Part shown: positions 19,552 to 29,612 of the stretch, piece by piece
Layout: each line of letters begins with the position of its first letter
How positions within the stretch are numbered: the stretch's first letter is position 1
Assembly: GCA_001642945.1 (NCBI GenBank)
Contig: LGRT01000034.1
Location: forward strand, 1 to 64,000
Reading direction: 5' to 3'
Source of the DNA: Rhodobacteraceae bacterium SB2
Lineage (GTDB): Bacteria; Pseudomonadota; Alphaproteobacteria; Rhodobacterales; Rhodobacteraceae
DNA length: 64,000 nt
Notes under the pieces: model-generated
Databases searched by the model: none
Told to the model about the DNA's origin: nothing
The model's input: only the letters and a program-made list of their open reading frames with translations
Program-made: the position numbers and the translations under genes

Positions 19552-20304
19552 TTAGCCCCTTTTGTCTCGCAGCATCGCTTGCATCGATTCCAAGGGCAGG
19601 TACCCGCGTAACATTTCATCTTGCATCACGAAAGTTGGAGTGCCGCTGATTTTCATTCTTTGCGCCAATGCCGCGGTTTTTGAAAGTTCCTCTGCGACGT
19701 CATTAGACGCCATGTGCTCCAAAATCTTATCTGCATCCAAATCAAGCTTGCGCGATATTTTATTGAGCGCGGCAGGGGTTGGTTGGCCCCGTAAACCGAA
19801 CAATGCGTCATGCACCCGTTTATATGCATCGGCGCCGTAAAGCTGTTTCACAGCAACCGCATATCGCGCGGCAGCAACCGAGGCTTCGCCTAAAATCGGC
19901 AACTCTTTCAGGATCAATCGGATATTTCCATCGGCTTTAAGAAGCTCTTTCACATCTTGAAAGGCTTTTTTACAATAACCACAGCGATAATCGATGAATT
20001 CGACCAAGGTGATATCGCCTTCTAAATTTCCACCTTGATAAGAAAAGCCATCGTCAAACAACGCCGCGCTATCTTGTTGCACCAATGCAAAATCGTTTTG
20101 GGCTTCGCTGGCCGCTTGTTGGGCTTTGAATGCATCCACCGCTTCAAAAATAACTTCTGGGTTTTCCATTAAATAGCGTTTCACTTCTTCACCAAACGCT
20201 TTCCGCTCTGCTTCAGACAGATCAGACAGATCCGCAGCAGACGCGATCGAGGAAGCAAAAAGCGCCCAGAGAGTGACACATATTCTTAAAACTTTGACGA
20301 GCAT
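19552..20304 (-). CDS. Periplasmic DsbA-family thiol-disulfide oxidoreductase
   Basis: A 250-residue exported protein. A signal peptide covers about residues 1-23, ending ASSIASA. An N-terminal helical region (LSEAERKAFGEEVKRYLMENPEVI) is typical of the Com1/ScsC-like subgroup. The thioredoxin fold follows with the redox motif CGYC near residue 107 and a cis-proline in SGTPTFV. It probably forms or isomerises disulfides in the periplasm. A strong AAGGA precedes the ATG. It lies 20 bases downstream of the M48 protease-TPR gene on the same strand, suggesting a shared transcript for envelope quality control. Confidence 0.92.
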   Translation of the reverse strand: MLVKVLRICVTLWALFASSIASAADLSDLSEAERKAFGEEVKRYLMENPEVIFEAVDAFKAQQAASEAQNDFALVQQDSAALFDDGFSYQGGNLEGDITLVEFIDYRCGYCKKAFQDVKELLKADGNIRLILKELPILGEASVAAARYAVAVKQLYGADAYKRVHDALFGLRGQPTPAALNKISRKLDLDADKILEHMASNDVAEELSKTAALAQRMKISGTPTFVMQDEMLRGYLPLESMQAMLRDKRG

Positions 20305-20324
20305 TATAAATCCTTGTGATCTGA

Positions 20325-21629
20325 CTACTTAGTGCTGATACTAAGTATGTCTTGCGCTTTTTGCCATGCAGGAGAGCCGGTTGGCAAACCCAAAACAGCA
20401 CGCTTAGCGTTAATGTTTGCATCTTTTAACCGCCCCTGCAACGCAAAGCGTTCTGCAGTCACCAAGGCCGCCATTTCTGGTTTGTCTGATCGCGCATAGG
20501 CAACCGCCAAATCGCGCAATAATTTGGTGCTTCTAAAGTCGCGAGAGCGAGCGTTTTCGAGCGTCTTTAAAGCCGCTGATATTTGGTTATTGGCCAGCAA
20601 GGCGCGTCCATAACCTGCCAAAATCAACGAATCCTTCGGGGCCATTGCCACCGCTTTTTCATAGGCTGTTACAGCGGCTGAAAATTTTTGATTTCGCATT
20701 AAAAGCTCTGCGTAAAGATCCTGATAATAGGGGTCTTTCGGCCTTACACTCTGCGCAATCCTTAACTGGTCAAGGGCCTTTGATAATTTGCCCTGCCGCG
20801 ACAGCGCAATCGCCTTGCTTATCGCCTTGAGATCCTTGGGAAGTTTTCGTTGCTCTCGCACCAAAATCGTGGAGGGTGGCCTCAAAAACGCCGCCAATTT
20901 GGCTTTGGCTCTTGCGTGCCAATATTCTGCGGATAAATCAGGCTTGCTGGAGGATTGCGTTGCAGCATTTGAGCGCGCTTGGCGAAGCCGTTCGCGGCTG
21001 AGCGGATGCGAGCGCAGATAGGTGTCTTGGCGGGCTGGTAATAAGCTTTCCTGACCAGAAAAGATCTCTAAAACATCCGCCATCCCCTGTAGGCTGACGC
21101 CTGCGCGGCGCATATATTGCATTGCGGATTGATCGGCCGAGCTTTCTTCGCTGCGATTATAGGCTAGAAAATTTCGCTCTGCCGAGCTGTTTAAACCGAT
21201 GGCCAAACCGGTTCCAAGCGCAACATTCCCGCCCGCCGCGCCCGCCGCTATACCCAACGCCATGCCAAAACCCGCGGCGCTGCGGGCCGTTTTGATAGTC
21301 TTTGCTCGTCGTGCAATATGACCATTTGCAATATGGGCTGCTTCATGCGCGATGATGGATTGCAGCATACTGGCCGAATTTGTTTTCAAGACCATGCCCG
21401 CATTTAGAAAGATATGATGGTTGTCGATAACAAAAGCATTCAATTGAAGATCGTCGACCACAAGTATCTTCACCCGTTCGCTGGACAGATTTGCGGCTTG
21501 CAAAATGGGGCGCGCCAATTCCTGAAGCGCATGCTCAACATCAGAATCTCGCAACAAGGATATTGCTGTGGCGGCGGCAGGTGTTAAAAAGAGGGCTATT
21601 AACACAATGAAACTGTTGATTATTCGCAT
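20325..21629 (-). CDS. M48 family metalloprotease with TPR repeats (BepA-like)
   Basis: A 434-residue exported protein with a signal peptide (MRIINSFIVLIALFLTPAAATA). The zinc motif HEAAHIANGH lies near residues 92-101 and the third ligand is probably the glutamate in SRSEESSADQ-like context (YNRSEESSAD). The C-terminal half (about 260-430) consists of TPR-like helices, for example AVTAYEKAVAMAPKDSLIL. The layout matches BepA/YfgC, which maintains outer-membrane assembly by degrading stalled proteins in the periplasm. It is followed by the DsbA-like gene and is divergent from the aminotransferase. Confidence 0.92.
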   Translation of the reverse strand: MRIINSFIVLIALFLTPAAATAISLLRDSDVEHALQELARPILQAANLSSERVKILVVDDLQLNAFVIDNHHIFLNAGMVLKTNSASMLQSIIAHEAAHIANGHIARRAKTIKTARSAAGFGMALGIAAGAAGGNVALGTGLAIGLNSSAERNFLAYNRSEESSADQSAMQYMRRAGVSLQGMADVLEIFSGQESLLPARQDTYLRSHPLSRERLRQARSNAATQSSSKPDLSAEYWHARAKAKLAAFLRPPSTILVREQRKLPKDLKAISKAIALSRQGKLSKALDQLRIAQSVRPKDPYYQDLYAELLMRNQKFSAAVTAYEKAVAMAPKDSLILAGYGRALLANNQISAALKTLENARSRDFRSTKLLRDLAVAYARSDKPEMAALVTAERFALQGRLKDANINAKRAVLGLPTGSPAWQKAQDILSISTK

Positions 21630-21686
21630 CGAAGCCGCCTATAGATCAAGAAGTTCACTCATTAATTTAGAGTTTGGATTGATACG

Positions 21687-22841
21687 ATGAAAAACTCAAC
21701 CCGTGGCGCCGTAGATCCCTTTATTGTGATGGATGTGATGGAAGCTGCGCGTCAGGCAGAGGCGGCGGGGCGCCACATAATTCATATGGAGGTTGGGCAA
21801 CCCGCAACTCCCGCGCCCCTGGGGGCCAGAAATGCGCTGCGCGATAGTTTAAATGCAACCGCGATGGGGTATACGGTTGCGCTTGGTTTGCCCGAGCTGC
21901 GCGGTAAGATCTCTGAGCTCTATGGCGAATGGTATGATGTTGATTTAGATCCAAACCGGGTGATTGTAACGTCGGGTTCGTCGGCTGGGTTTTTATTATC
22001 CTTTACATCCTTGTTTGATACAGGAGATCGGGTGGGCATTGGCGCGCCGGGCTACCCCAGCTACCGGCAAATTTTAAAAGCACTTGATTTAACCGCGGTG
22101 GATATTCCAACAAGCTCTGCAAATAAGTTTCAACCGCACCCTAGCGATTTTGAAGATTTAAGCTTGAACGGTTTGCTGATTGCCTCACCGTCCAACCCGA
22201 CCGGAACAATGCTAACGCGGCGGGAATTGGGCGCGTTGATTGAGGCCACTGAGCGCAGTGAAGCAGCCTTTATAAGCGATGAAATCTATCATGGAATTGA
22301 ATATGAAACCAAGGCGGTCAGCGCTTTAGAGATAACAAATAATTGCTATGTGATAAATTCATTTTCGAAATATTTTTCGATGACAGGATGGCGCGTTGGT
22401 TGGATGGTGGTGCCCGAAAACCATATTCGTCAGGTTGAACGCTTGGCGCAAAATATGTTTATCTGCGCGCCGCATGCCAGCCAAGTTGTGGCGCTTGCTG
22501 CGATGGAGTGCCGCGAAGAGTTGACCGCGTATCAAGCCGTCTACCAGAAAAACCGCCGCCTAATGATTGAAGGATTGCCAAAGGCCGGGTTCGATCGCAT
22601 CGCCCCTCCGGATGGCGCTTTTTATATTTATGCAGATATCTCGCATTTGACATCCGACAGCCTGTCATTTGCCCGCGAGATTTTGCAGGAGGCAGGCGTT
22701 GCCGTTACGCCGGGTTTGGATTTCGACACCCAGCGCGGGGCGGGAAGCTTGCGGTTTTCTTACGCAGGCAGCAGCGAAGATATTCAGGAAGGATTGCATA
22801 GATTGACGCAATTTATGCAGAAGAAGGGCTTTACTGGATGA
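21687..22841 (+). CDS. Class I/II pyridoxal-phosphate aminotransferase
   Basis: A 384-residue fold-type I aminotransferase. Motifs include SPSNPTGTM (the conserved Asn-Pro-Thr-Gly), SDEIYHG with the aspartate that binds the pyridine nitrogen, and the Schiff-base lysine in SFSKYFSMTGWR near residue 228. RFSYAGS near the end supplies the carboxylate-binding arginine. It resembles aspartate aminotransferase subgroup I gamma, but the amino acid used cannot be told from sequence. Its TGA overlaps the ATG of the amidase by four bases, so the pair is transcribed together. Confidence 0.92.
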   Translation: MKNSTRGAVDPFIVMDVMEAARQAEAAGRHIIHMEVGQPATPAPLGARNALRDSLNATAMGYTVALGLPELRGKISELYGEWYDVDLDPNRVIVTSGSSAGFLLSFTSLFDTGDRVGIGAPGYPSYRQILKALDLTAVDIPTSSANKFQPHPSDFEDLSLNGLLIASPSNPTGTMLTRRELGALIEATERSEAAFISDEIYHGIEYETKAVSALEITNNCYVINSFSKYFSMTGWRVGWMVVPENHIRQVERLAQNMFICAPHASQVVALAAMECREELTAYQAVYQKNRRLMIEGLPKAGFDRIAPPDGAFYIYADISHLTSDSLSFAREILQEAGVAVTPGLDFDTQRGAGSLRFSYAGSSEDIQEGLHRLTQFMQKKGFTG

Positions 22842-24103
22842 TTTACTCTCTTCGCAACCTGCTGGCTTTTATCGCGTTGCTGGCTCCTGTTTTTGGTCCC
22901 TGCATGGGCATAACGCAAGCCAAAGAGATCCTGGATAAAAGCGCGCCGACCATCCAAGGCTTGGCCCGCTTACGCGTCAGCGGCAGCAGCGTCGAGGATT
23001 TGTTATGGGATGGCGTGCGGATAAATTTAAAATTAAGCCAAGGCGTGCCTTATCGGGTGTATTTTCTGCAAGACCCACCGCGGATGGAGGTTGAATTTAA
23101 CGCGCTACATCCGGTTGATATAAGCGGTTATGACTTTAACAAAAGCAAAGAAATCAAGCAGACCACCTATTTTGAAACCCCTTCGCAGCAGTCAACCCTG
23201 CGGTTCGAGCTGACATCGCCGATGCGCCTTGAAACGGCCGATTTGAGCGTAAACGCCTTTGATGGTTCTGCCGCGCTGAGCTTGGTTTTAACGCCGGTAA
23301 CGATGGCTGAATTTGCGCTTTTTGCGCTGCCAGGGGGTGCAAATTCAGAGCCAGAGCCTTCCGTGAAATCTGCAGGGACAACGCCGGCTTTAATAGAAAA
23401 TCGGTTGACGGTTCTGATTGACCCTGGCCATGGCGGTATCGATCCAGGGGCCATAGTTGGCGATGTGAATGAAGCTGGCTTGATGCTGAGCCTGGCAAAA
23501 GAGTTGAAAGAAAGTTTGCTACGCGTTGAGGGCGTTGATGTCGTTTTGTCGCGTATCGAGGATAAATTTGTGCCGCTTGAAGCGCGCGTTTCTTTGGCGC
23601 AAGCTGTAAAAGCGGATTTGATTATTTCTTTGCATGCGGATGCTTTGGTCGAAGGAACGGCCTATGGAACCACGGTCTACACTTTGCCAGCACGCGCGTC
23701 TGAAAGCGCCTCGCAATCTTTGGTGTTGCGCCATGAACCTGATTCTGTGCTGCAGGGCGTAGATTTAAACGCGATTGATGAAGATGTTGCGATGGCGCTT
23801 TTGGATTTGAGCCGCTTGGAAAATATGCAGAGTTCGGAAATTTTGGCAGAATCTGTCGTGAAAGGGCTGTCCCGTGTCTTGGGAGGGCTCAATGCAAAAC
23901 CTTTACGCAAAGCGGGGTTTTCAGTTCTAAAAGGCGCTGATATTCCAGCGATTTTGATTGAAGCGGGGTTTATGTCCACAGAAACGGATCTGGCAAATCT
24001 GCAAAATGCTGAATGGAGGGCGAGATTTGCAGAGGGCGTACGGCTTGGCGTGATGATTTGGTATGCGCAAGAAAAACAAATGGCGCCTTTGCGCCGGCAG
24101 TGA
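22838..24103 (+). CDS. N-acetylmuramoyl-L-alanine amidase (AmiC-type)
   Basis: A 421-residue exported zinc amidase that cuts the bond between MurNAc and the stem peptide during cell separation. An N-terminal hydrophobic signal (LLAFIALLAPVFGPCMG) precedes an AMIN domain (LRVSGSSVEDLLWDGVRI, about residues 45-150) that directs such enzymes to the septum or to peptidoglycan. The amidase_3 catalytic domain starts at IDPGHGG near residue 195 with zinc ligands in that motif, in SLHADAL, and the catalytic glutamate in LIEAGFMS. It overlaps the aminotransferase stop and is followed by PBP1A, a cell-wall gene grouping. Confidence 0.93.
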   Translation: MIYSLRNLLAFIALLAPVFGPCMGITQAKEILDKSAPTIQGLARLRVSGSSVEDLLWDGVRINLKLSQGVPYRVYFLQDPPRMEVEFNALHPVDISGYDFNKSKEIKQTTYFETPSQQSTLRFELTSPMRLETADLSVNAFDGSAALSLVLTPVTMAEFALFALPGGANSEPEPSVKSAGTTPALIENRLTVLIDPGHGGIDPGAIVGDVNEAGLMLSLAKELKESLLRVEGVDVVLSRIEDKFVPLEARVSLAQAVKADLIISLHADALVEGTAYGTTVYTLPARASESASQSLVLRHEPDSVLQGVDLNAIDEDVAMALLDLSRLENMQSSEILAESVVKGLSRVLGGLNAKPLRKAGFSVLKGADIPAILIEAGFMSTETDLANLQNAEWRARFAEGVRLGVMIWYAQEKQMAPLRRQ

Positions 24104-24181
24104 ATTGAAAGAGTTTGATCGAAGCCTTTTGACCCGACGCCAAAGCCTGCTTATAAGACATGCAATGATTTAGGACGGGCG

Positions 24182-26731
24182 ATGCTGCGTATTATTTTAT
24201 CTTTTTTTGGGGGTGTTTTTACGTTCTTGACGATGTCGGTTGTTGCTTTTGCGTTAACAATCGGCGCTGTGTTTTGGATCTATGGCCGTGATCTTCCTTC
24301 ACATGAATCATTGGCGCAATATAAACCGCCCACCATTAGCCGGATTTATTCTGGTGAAGGCCGTATTGTCGATGAATTTGCGCGCGAACGGCGGTTGTTT
24401 ACCGGGGCCAAGGATGTGCCGATTCTGATTAAACAGGCCTTTATTTCCGCTGAAGATAAGAATTTTTATTCCCATCCGGGATATGATTTGCGGGGTATTC
24501 TTTCTGCGGCGGTTGACGCGGCGCGCTCTGGTGGGCGCCGGGTCAGGGGGGCCTCAACCATCACGCAGCAGGTGATGAAGAACTTTTTATTGGATGGTTC
24601 ACGCCGCGCCGAGCGTAAAATCAAAGAAATTATTCTTGCCACGCGGATTGAAAACACCTTGGATAAGGAGCGTATTTTAGAGCTCTATTTAAACGAGATT
24701 TTCTTGGGCCAAAACTCATATGGCGTGACGGCAGCGGCGCAAACCTATTTCAATAAAACCTTGGATGAGTTGGCCCCTCATGAAGCGGCGTTTTTAGCCT
24801 CTCTGCCCAAAGCTCCGTCTGATTTTCATCCCGTCCGGCGCAAACAGAGATTGCTGGATCGTCGCAATTACGTGTTAAAGGAAATGTGGCAAAATGGCTT
24901 TTTGGAAGAGGCGGCCTATCGCGCAGAAGCTGCGCAACCTTTGCTGTCGGTTCAAAATGGAGATTTTAAAAGCTTTCGATCAGCTCTGCCGCGCCGAGGG
25001 TATTTCAGCGATGAAATTCGTCGTCAATTAAGCGCTGATTTTGGCGAAGACGCTTTTTTCTCAGGAGGTATGACCGTCCGCGCCACCTTTGATCCTGAAT
25101 TGCAAGCGGTTGCGGAAATTGCGCTTCAACGCGCGCTCGAGACCTATGACCGGGCGCAGGGCATTTGGCGCGGAACCGGCCTTTCAATTGATCCTGAGCG
25201 GCTAACCAGCGAAGACGCGTGGCGCGCAGCGCTAAGCGATATTGAGGTGCCGCGCGGAATAAAGCTGGATGGGCAATGGTATCCAGCTGTTGTTCTCAAA
25301 CTTGGCAAAAAATCGGCACAAATCGGTATTGAAGGCGTTGAAGAGGATGAGGATGGGCATTGGATCCCCTCGCGCGATGTTATTTGGGCCAGCAAACAAA
25401 AAGCCGATGGCAGCCTTGGCCCAAAAGCCAAACGTGCGCCTGATCTTTTGTCGCTGGGCGATGTTGTGTTGGTGCGGGCCCTTCTGGATGAGGCGGGCGC
25501 GTTTGAAAGATGGTCTTTGCGCCAAGTGTCGGAAGTGCAGGGGGCGTTTATGGCCATGGATGTTAATACGGGCCGAGTTATTTCCATGCAGGGTGGATTT
25601 TCTTATGAAGCGTCTGTTTATAACCGCGCCACACAAGCAGACCGGCAGCCAGGATCTAGTTTTAAACCTTTTGTTTACGCAGCGGCGCTTGATAGCGGCT
25701 ATTCACCCGCAACAATCGTGATTGATGCACCGATTGAAATTGATACACCGCAAGGGTTGTGGACGCCGCGAAACTCATCCGATAAGTTCTATGGCCCAAC
25801 ACCGTTACGCACCGGCATCGAACAGTCTCGTAATTTAATGACCATTCGGTTGGCCCAGGAAGTTGGGATGGATGTGATTGGAGATTATGCCGAACGCTTT
25901 GGCGTTTATGATCGTATGAACCCGTTTTTGGCGAATTCCTTGGGCGCGCAAGAAACCACATTATTCAGGATTGTTGCAGCTTATGCGATGTTTGCCAATG
26001 GCGGAGAACGCGTACAACCCACCTTGGTGGATCGAATTCAAGATCGGTACGGAAAAACCATTTACAGTCATGATGAACGCGAATGCTTTGAATGTAGGTT
26101 TGAAACAATCCCTGCAAATCGCGCGCCGTTGATCGTTTCGAATCGCGAGCGCATAATGGATGCGACAACCGCTTATCAACTCACCTCGATGATGCAAGGC
26201 GTCGTAGACCGGGGGACAGCCCACAACAGTATCAACTTAGAGGTGCCGGCAGCAGGCAAAACCGGCACGACCAACCAGTCAAAAGATGTTTGGTTTGTTG
26301 GGTTTACCAGTAATTTTGTTGCCGGTTGCTACATTGGACATGATTTTCCCAAGCCGCTTGGAAAACGCGCTTATGGCGGCGGCATGTGCGGTCCGGTTTT
26401 CAACGAATATATGCAAGCTGCCACAGAAAAATTCGGCGGCGGGCCCTTCACAGTGCCAGAGGGAGGCCAATTTATAAATATAGATCGTTTCACGGGCGCG
26501 CGCCTTCCAGATGAGGCAGAAGGCGACAATGTTGTGGCTGAATATTTTCGCGACGGCGAAGAGCCGGTATTTGGGGTGGCTTTTGACGGAGGGTTTGCGA
26601 TGGGCAGCAATTTTGAGCGTGTAGATACCGAAGAACAAATCAGCCGCGAAATCCAGACCTCTTCGGGAAAAAGCGTCACGGTTGGGCCCAAAGCCAGCAT
26701 TGGCACGCTCAGCTCTGGGGGGTTGTATTAA
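24182..26731 (+). CDS. mrcA: Penicillin-binding protein 1A (bifunctional class A PBP)
   Basis: An 849-residue inner-membrane peptidoglycan synthase. One transmembrane helix lies near residues 7-31. The glycosyltransferase domain (GT51) has the catalytic glutamate in AEDKNFYSHPG near residue 90 and the conserved STITQQVMKN. An OB-like insert separates it from the transpeptidase, whose motifs are SSFK near 492, SRN in EQSRNLM, and KTGTT near 693. The length and the acidic central insert fit alphaproteobacterial PBP1A. It sits 78 bases downstream of the amidase gene and upstream of prfB, an order often seen in Rhodobacteraceae. Confidence 0.96.
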   Translation: MLRIILSFFGGVFTFLTMSVVAFALTIGAVFWIYGRDLPSHESLAQYKPPTISRIYSGEGRIVDEFARERRLFTGAKDVPILIKQAFISAEDKNFYSHPGYDLRGILSAAVDAARSGGRRVRGASTITQQVMKNFLLDGSRRAERKIKEIILATRIENTLDKERILELYLNEIFLGQNSYGVTAAAQTYFNKTLDELAPHEAAFLASLPKAPSDFHPVRRKQRLLDRRNYVLKEMWQNGFLEEAAYRAEAAQPLLSVQNGDFKSFRSALPRRGYFSDEIRRQLSADFGEDAFFSGGMTVRATFDPELQAVAEIALQRALETYDRAQGIWRGTGLSIDPERLTSEDAWRAALSDIEVPRGIKLDGQWYPAVVLKLGKKSAQIGIEGVEEDEDGHWIPSRDVIWASKQKADGSLGPKAKRAPDLLSLGDVVLVRALLDEAGAFERWSLRQVSEVQGAFMAMDVNTGRVISMQGGFSYEASVYNRATQADRQPGSSFKPFVYAAALDSGYSPATIVIDAPIEIDTPQGLWTPRNSSDKFYGPTPLRTGIEQSRNLMTIRLAQEVGMDVIGDYAERFGVYDRMNPFLANSLGAQETTLFRIVAAYAMFANGGERVQPTLVDRIQDRYGKTIYSHDERECFECRFETIPANRAPLIVSNRERIMDATTAYQLTSMMQGVVDRGTAHNSINLEVPAAGKTGTTNQSKDVWFVGFTSNFVAGCYIGHDFPKPLGKRAYGGGMCGPVFNEYMQAATEKFGGGPFTVPEGGQFINIDRFTGARLPDEAEGDNVVAEYFRDGEEPVFGVAFDGGFAMGSNFERVDTEEQISREIQTSSGKSVTVGPKASIGTLSSGGLY

Positions 26732-26827
26732 AGTTTGAAACAGTGCTGGCAAAGCAAAAGCGCTCGTCTTGTCAGTTCGGGCTGGCTTCTGTAAACCCTA
26801 GCGCAACGCTTTAAAACTGGGAAGCCT

Positions 26828-27955
26828 ATGCGCGCTGACATCGTAACGACTGTATCTGAAATCAACAAATCATTGGCCTTGCTTCGGCAACGTTTAAATT
26901 GGGACACCGTCTCGCATCGACTGGAAGAATTCAACGCGCGGGTAGAAGATCCTGACCTCTGGAACAATCCAGACAGCGCGCAGAAATTGATGCGCGAACG
27001 CCAGACTCTTGTGGATGCGGTGGCGGTGCATGACAGTATCGCGCAAGATCTGAATGACAATGTTGAAATGATCGAACTGGGCGAAATGGAAAACGATCAA
27101 GAAGTAATTTCTGATGCACAAAGCGCTTTGAACGAACTTGCCAAGAAAGCCGCTGCAAAAGAACTGGAAGCCTTATTGAACGGTGAGGCCGACAGCAATG
27201 ATACGTTTCTCGAAGTGCATTCGGGCGCGGGTGGCACTGAAAGCTGCGATTGGGCCTCGATGCTGGCGCGGATGTATCTGCGATGGTCTGAAAAAGCTGG
27301 TTATAAAATCGAAATGCAATCCGAAACGCCCGGGGAAGAGGCTGGCATTAAATCGGTGACCTATAAAATTAGCGGTCAAAACGCTTATGGCTGGCTGAAA
27401 TCTGAAAGCGGGGTGCACCGTTTGGTGCGTATTTCTCCTTTTGACTCTGCCGCCAAACGGCACACATCCTTTTGCTCGGTGTGGGTCTATCCCGTGGTGG
27501 ATGATAATATTGATATAGAGGTCAACCCTGCAGATATTCGGATCGATACATATCGCTCGTCCGGGGCCGGGGGGCAGCATGTGAACACCACCGATTCTGC
27601 GGTACGGATCACTCATCATCCAACAGGCATCGTGGTCACCAGCTCAGAGAAATCGCAACATCAAAACCGTGATATTGCGATGAAAGCCTTGAAGTCTCGG
27701 CTTTATCAAATGGAGTTAGACCGCCGTAATTCTGCCATTAACGAAGCTCATGAGAATAAAGGCGATGCCGGTTGGGGCAATCAAATTCGATCTTACGTTT
27801 TGCAACCGTATCAGATGGTGAAAGATCTGCGCACGGGACATGAAACCTCTGACACAAAAGGGGTTTTGGATGGGGGTTTAGATGCGTTCATGGCGGCCAC
27901 TTTGGCGCAGGATGTATCAGGAAAATCAAGGGCAGAGGCCAGTGATCTTGACTGA
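26828..27955 (+). CDS. prfB: Peptide chain release factor 2
   Basis: A 375-residue translation termination factor reading UAA and UGA. The stop-codon recognition tripeptide SPF is at about residue 203 and the catalytic GGQ at about 248 (SGAGGQHVN). The whole gene is in one frame: the programmed +1 frameshift with an internal UGA, found in many bacterial prfB genes, is absent here, so autoregulation of that type is not expected. GGGAAG precedes the ATG by a few bases. It follows PBP1A by 96 bases. Confidence 0.97.
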   Translation: MRADIVTTVSEINKSLALLRQRLNWDTVSHRLEEFNARVEDPDLWNNPDSAQKLMRERQTLVDAVAVHDSIAQDLNDNVEMIELGEMENDQEVISDAQSALNELAKKAAAKELEALLNGEADSNDTFLEVHSGAGGTESCDWASMLARMYLRWSEKAGYKIEMQSETPGEEAGIKSVTYKISGQNAYGWLKSESGVHRLVRISPFDSAAKRHTSFCSVWVYPVVDDNIDIEVNPADIRIDTYRSSGAGGQHVNTTDSAVRITHHPTGIVVTSSEKSQHQNRDIAMKALKSRLYQMELDRRNSAINEAHENKGDAGWGNQIRSYVLQPYQMVKDLRTGHETSDTKGVLDGGLDAFMAATLAQDVSGKSRAEASDLD

Positions 27956-28105
27956 GCAGCGCGCTATCAGGTGCATATTCTTTCAACCTTGGAACGCCAA
28001 TTATCTGCGCTGCAATACCAAAATGACAAGGCAGCGCAGCCTGAACATGTTAACTATGTTTTGGCCGCTTCACGGCTGCGTATATAGCCAAAATAGCGTT
28101 CGAGA

Positions 28106-29515
28106 ATGAGCGCTCTGTTCAAAAGCGCACTTGCGCAGGCAGAGCTGTTAAATAGGCGCCAAATCAGCGCGGTTGAACTGATGCAAGACACCTTGGCCCG
28201 CATCAAAACTATAAATCCGCAGGTTAATGCGATAATATCCCTGCGCGAGGAGGCGGATCTGCTAGTCCAAGCGGCGCAGGCGGATAAATCAAGCCGCACA
28301 GGTTGGATGCATGGACTGCCGATTGCGATTAAAGATCTGCATGATGTCAAAGATATGCCGAGCTCTATGGGCTCTGCGATCTTTGCAGATTACATCGCAG
28401 AAAAAGATGATATTGCGGTTGCACGCGTGCGCGCCGCAGGGGCTATCATCATTGGAAAAACAAATACGCCCGAGTTTGGTCTAGGCAGCCATACATACAA
28501 CCCGGTTCATGGCACAACCTATAACCCCTATGATCTGAGCAAAAGCGCCGGGGGATCCTCTGGTGGGGCTGCGGCGGCGCTTTCTACCCGCATGCTGCCT
28601 TTGGCAGATGGCTCTGATATGATGGGTTCTTTGCGCAATCCAGCAGCTTGGAACAATGTCTACGGGTTTCGACCAAGCTTTGGATTGGTGCCCTCTGAGC
28701 CTGGCGCTGAGATGTTTTTGCAACAAAACACCACGCAGGGCCCGATGGCCCGATCGCCCCGCGATTTGGCGGCGTTTTTAAGCGTGCAAGCAGGGCCTGA
28801 CATGCGGCAACCTCAAGGTTTAAAAGCGCAAGATTACTTAAAGCTGATGCAGCCGGATTTAAACGGAAAGCGTTTGGCATGGCTGGGTGATTGGTCGGGG
28901 CAATTGCCAATCGAACCCGAGCTAATTGGCGCATCAGACGCGGCGGTTCATGCGTTTACAGAGCTGGGGGCGGAAGTGGACAGTCTTGAGGCTCCGTTTT
29001 CCCTAGATGATATCTGGCAAAGTTGGATCATCCTTAGATCTTGGGCAATTGCCTGTTCAGAAGCCACGCATTATCACACGCCCGATCACCGAAAACTGTT
29101 AAAACCCGAGGCGATTTGGGAAATAGAGCGCGGTTTAAGCTTTACCGGCCAAGAGCTACACGCAGCCAGCGTTTTGCGCACAAGCTGGTTTAGAAAATAT
29201 ACGAAACTTCTTGAAACCTATGATGCAATTATTTTGCCCTCGACGCAGATTTGGCCTTTTGATGCTAACAGACCCTATCCAACCCATATCAACGCTCACC
29301 CCATGGACAGTTATCACCGCTGGATGCAGGTCGTAACGCCTGCCAGCCTATTGGGGGTGCCAGTGATCAATCTTCCTGCTGGGTTTGGCGCCGCAGGATT
29401 GCCCTTTGGGCTGCAGCTTATGGCGGCAAGGGGCGATGATTTACAGCTATTATGCATGGGTGAGGCGTGGCACAGGCATTGTGATTGGCCCTCGCTGAGG
29501 CCGCCCCGCCTTTAA
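28106..29515 (+). CDS. Amidase (amidase-signature family)
   Basis: A 469-residue member of the amidase-signature hydrolases. The Ser-cisSer-Lys triad is recognisable: lysine in AIKDLHD near residue 76, the cis-serine in GGSSGGAAAAL near 152, and the nucleophile in MGSLRNPA near 175. The usual GSDTGGS motif reads GSDMMGS here, a modest departure. Enzymes of this fold hydrolyse amides, aryl-acylamides or act in GatA; the lack of gatB/gatC neighbours and the sequence argue against GatA. The substrate cannot be assigned. It starts 150 bases after prfB with a weak ribosome-binding site. Confidence 0.87.
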   Translation: MSALFKSALAQAELLNRRQISAVELMQDTLARIKTINPQVNAIISLREEADLLVQAAQADKSSRTGWMHGLPIAIKDLHDVKDMPSSMGSAIFADYIAEKDDIAVARVRAAGAIIIGKTNTPEFGLGSHTYNPVHGTTYNPYDLSKSAGGSSGGAAAALSTRMLPLADGSDMMGSLRNPAAWNNVYGFRPSFGLVPSEPGAEMFLQQNTTQGPMARSPRDLAAFLSVQAGPDMRQPQGLKAQDYLKLMQPDLNGKRLAWLGDWSGQLPIEPELIGASDAAVHAFTELGAEVDSLEAPFSLDDIWQSWIILRSWAIACSEATHYHTPDHRKLLKPEAIWEIERGLSFTGQELHAASVLRTSWFRKYTKLLETYDAIILPSTQIWPFDANRPYPTHINAHPMDSYHRWMQVVTPASLLGVPVINLPAGFGAAGLPFGLQLMAARGDDLQLLCMGEAWHRHCDWPSLRPPRL

Positions 29516-29612
29516 CGCACCCGCCCAGTCTCTGCTGGTTTTGGTGAAAAGCATTGCACCGCCCGCTTGGGTTGGATATCCCCATTAAAAGCAATAAAAA
29601 AGGAAAAGAGCA

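Noticed and set aside
26828-26910. Programmed frameshift in prfB
   Set aside because: The N-terminal region is a single open frame with no internal TGA or CTT-TGA slippery site, so no frameshift is needed.
27882-28109. 75-codon plus-strand frame bridging prfB and the amidase
   Set aside because: It overlaps the end of prfB out of frame, has no ribosome-binding site and no family resemblance.
28106-29515. GatA subunit of Glu-tRNA(Gln) amidotransferase
   Set aside because: The protein has amidase-signature residues but no gatB or gatC nearby, and its sequence around the nucleophile (GSDMMGS) differs from GatA.
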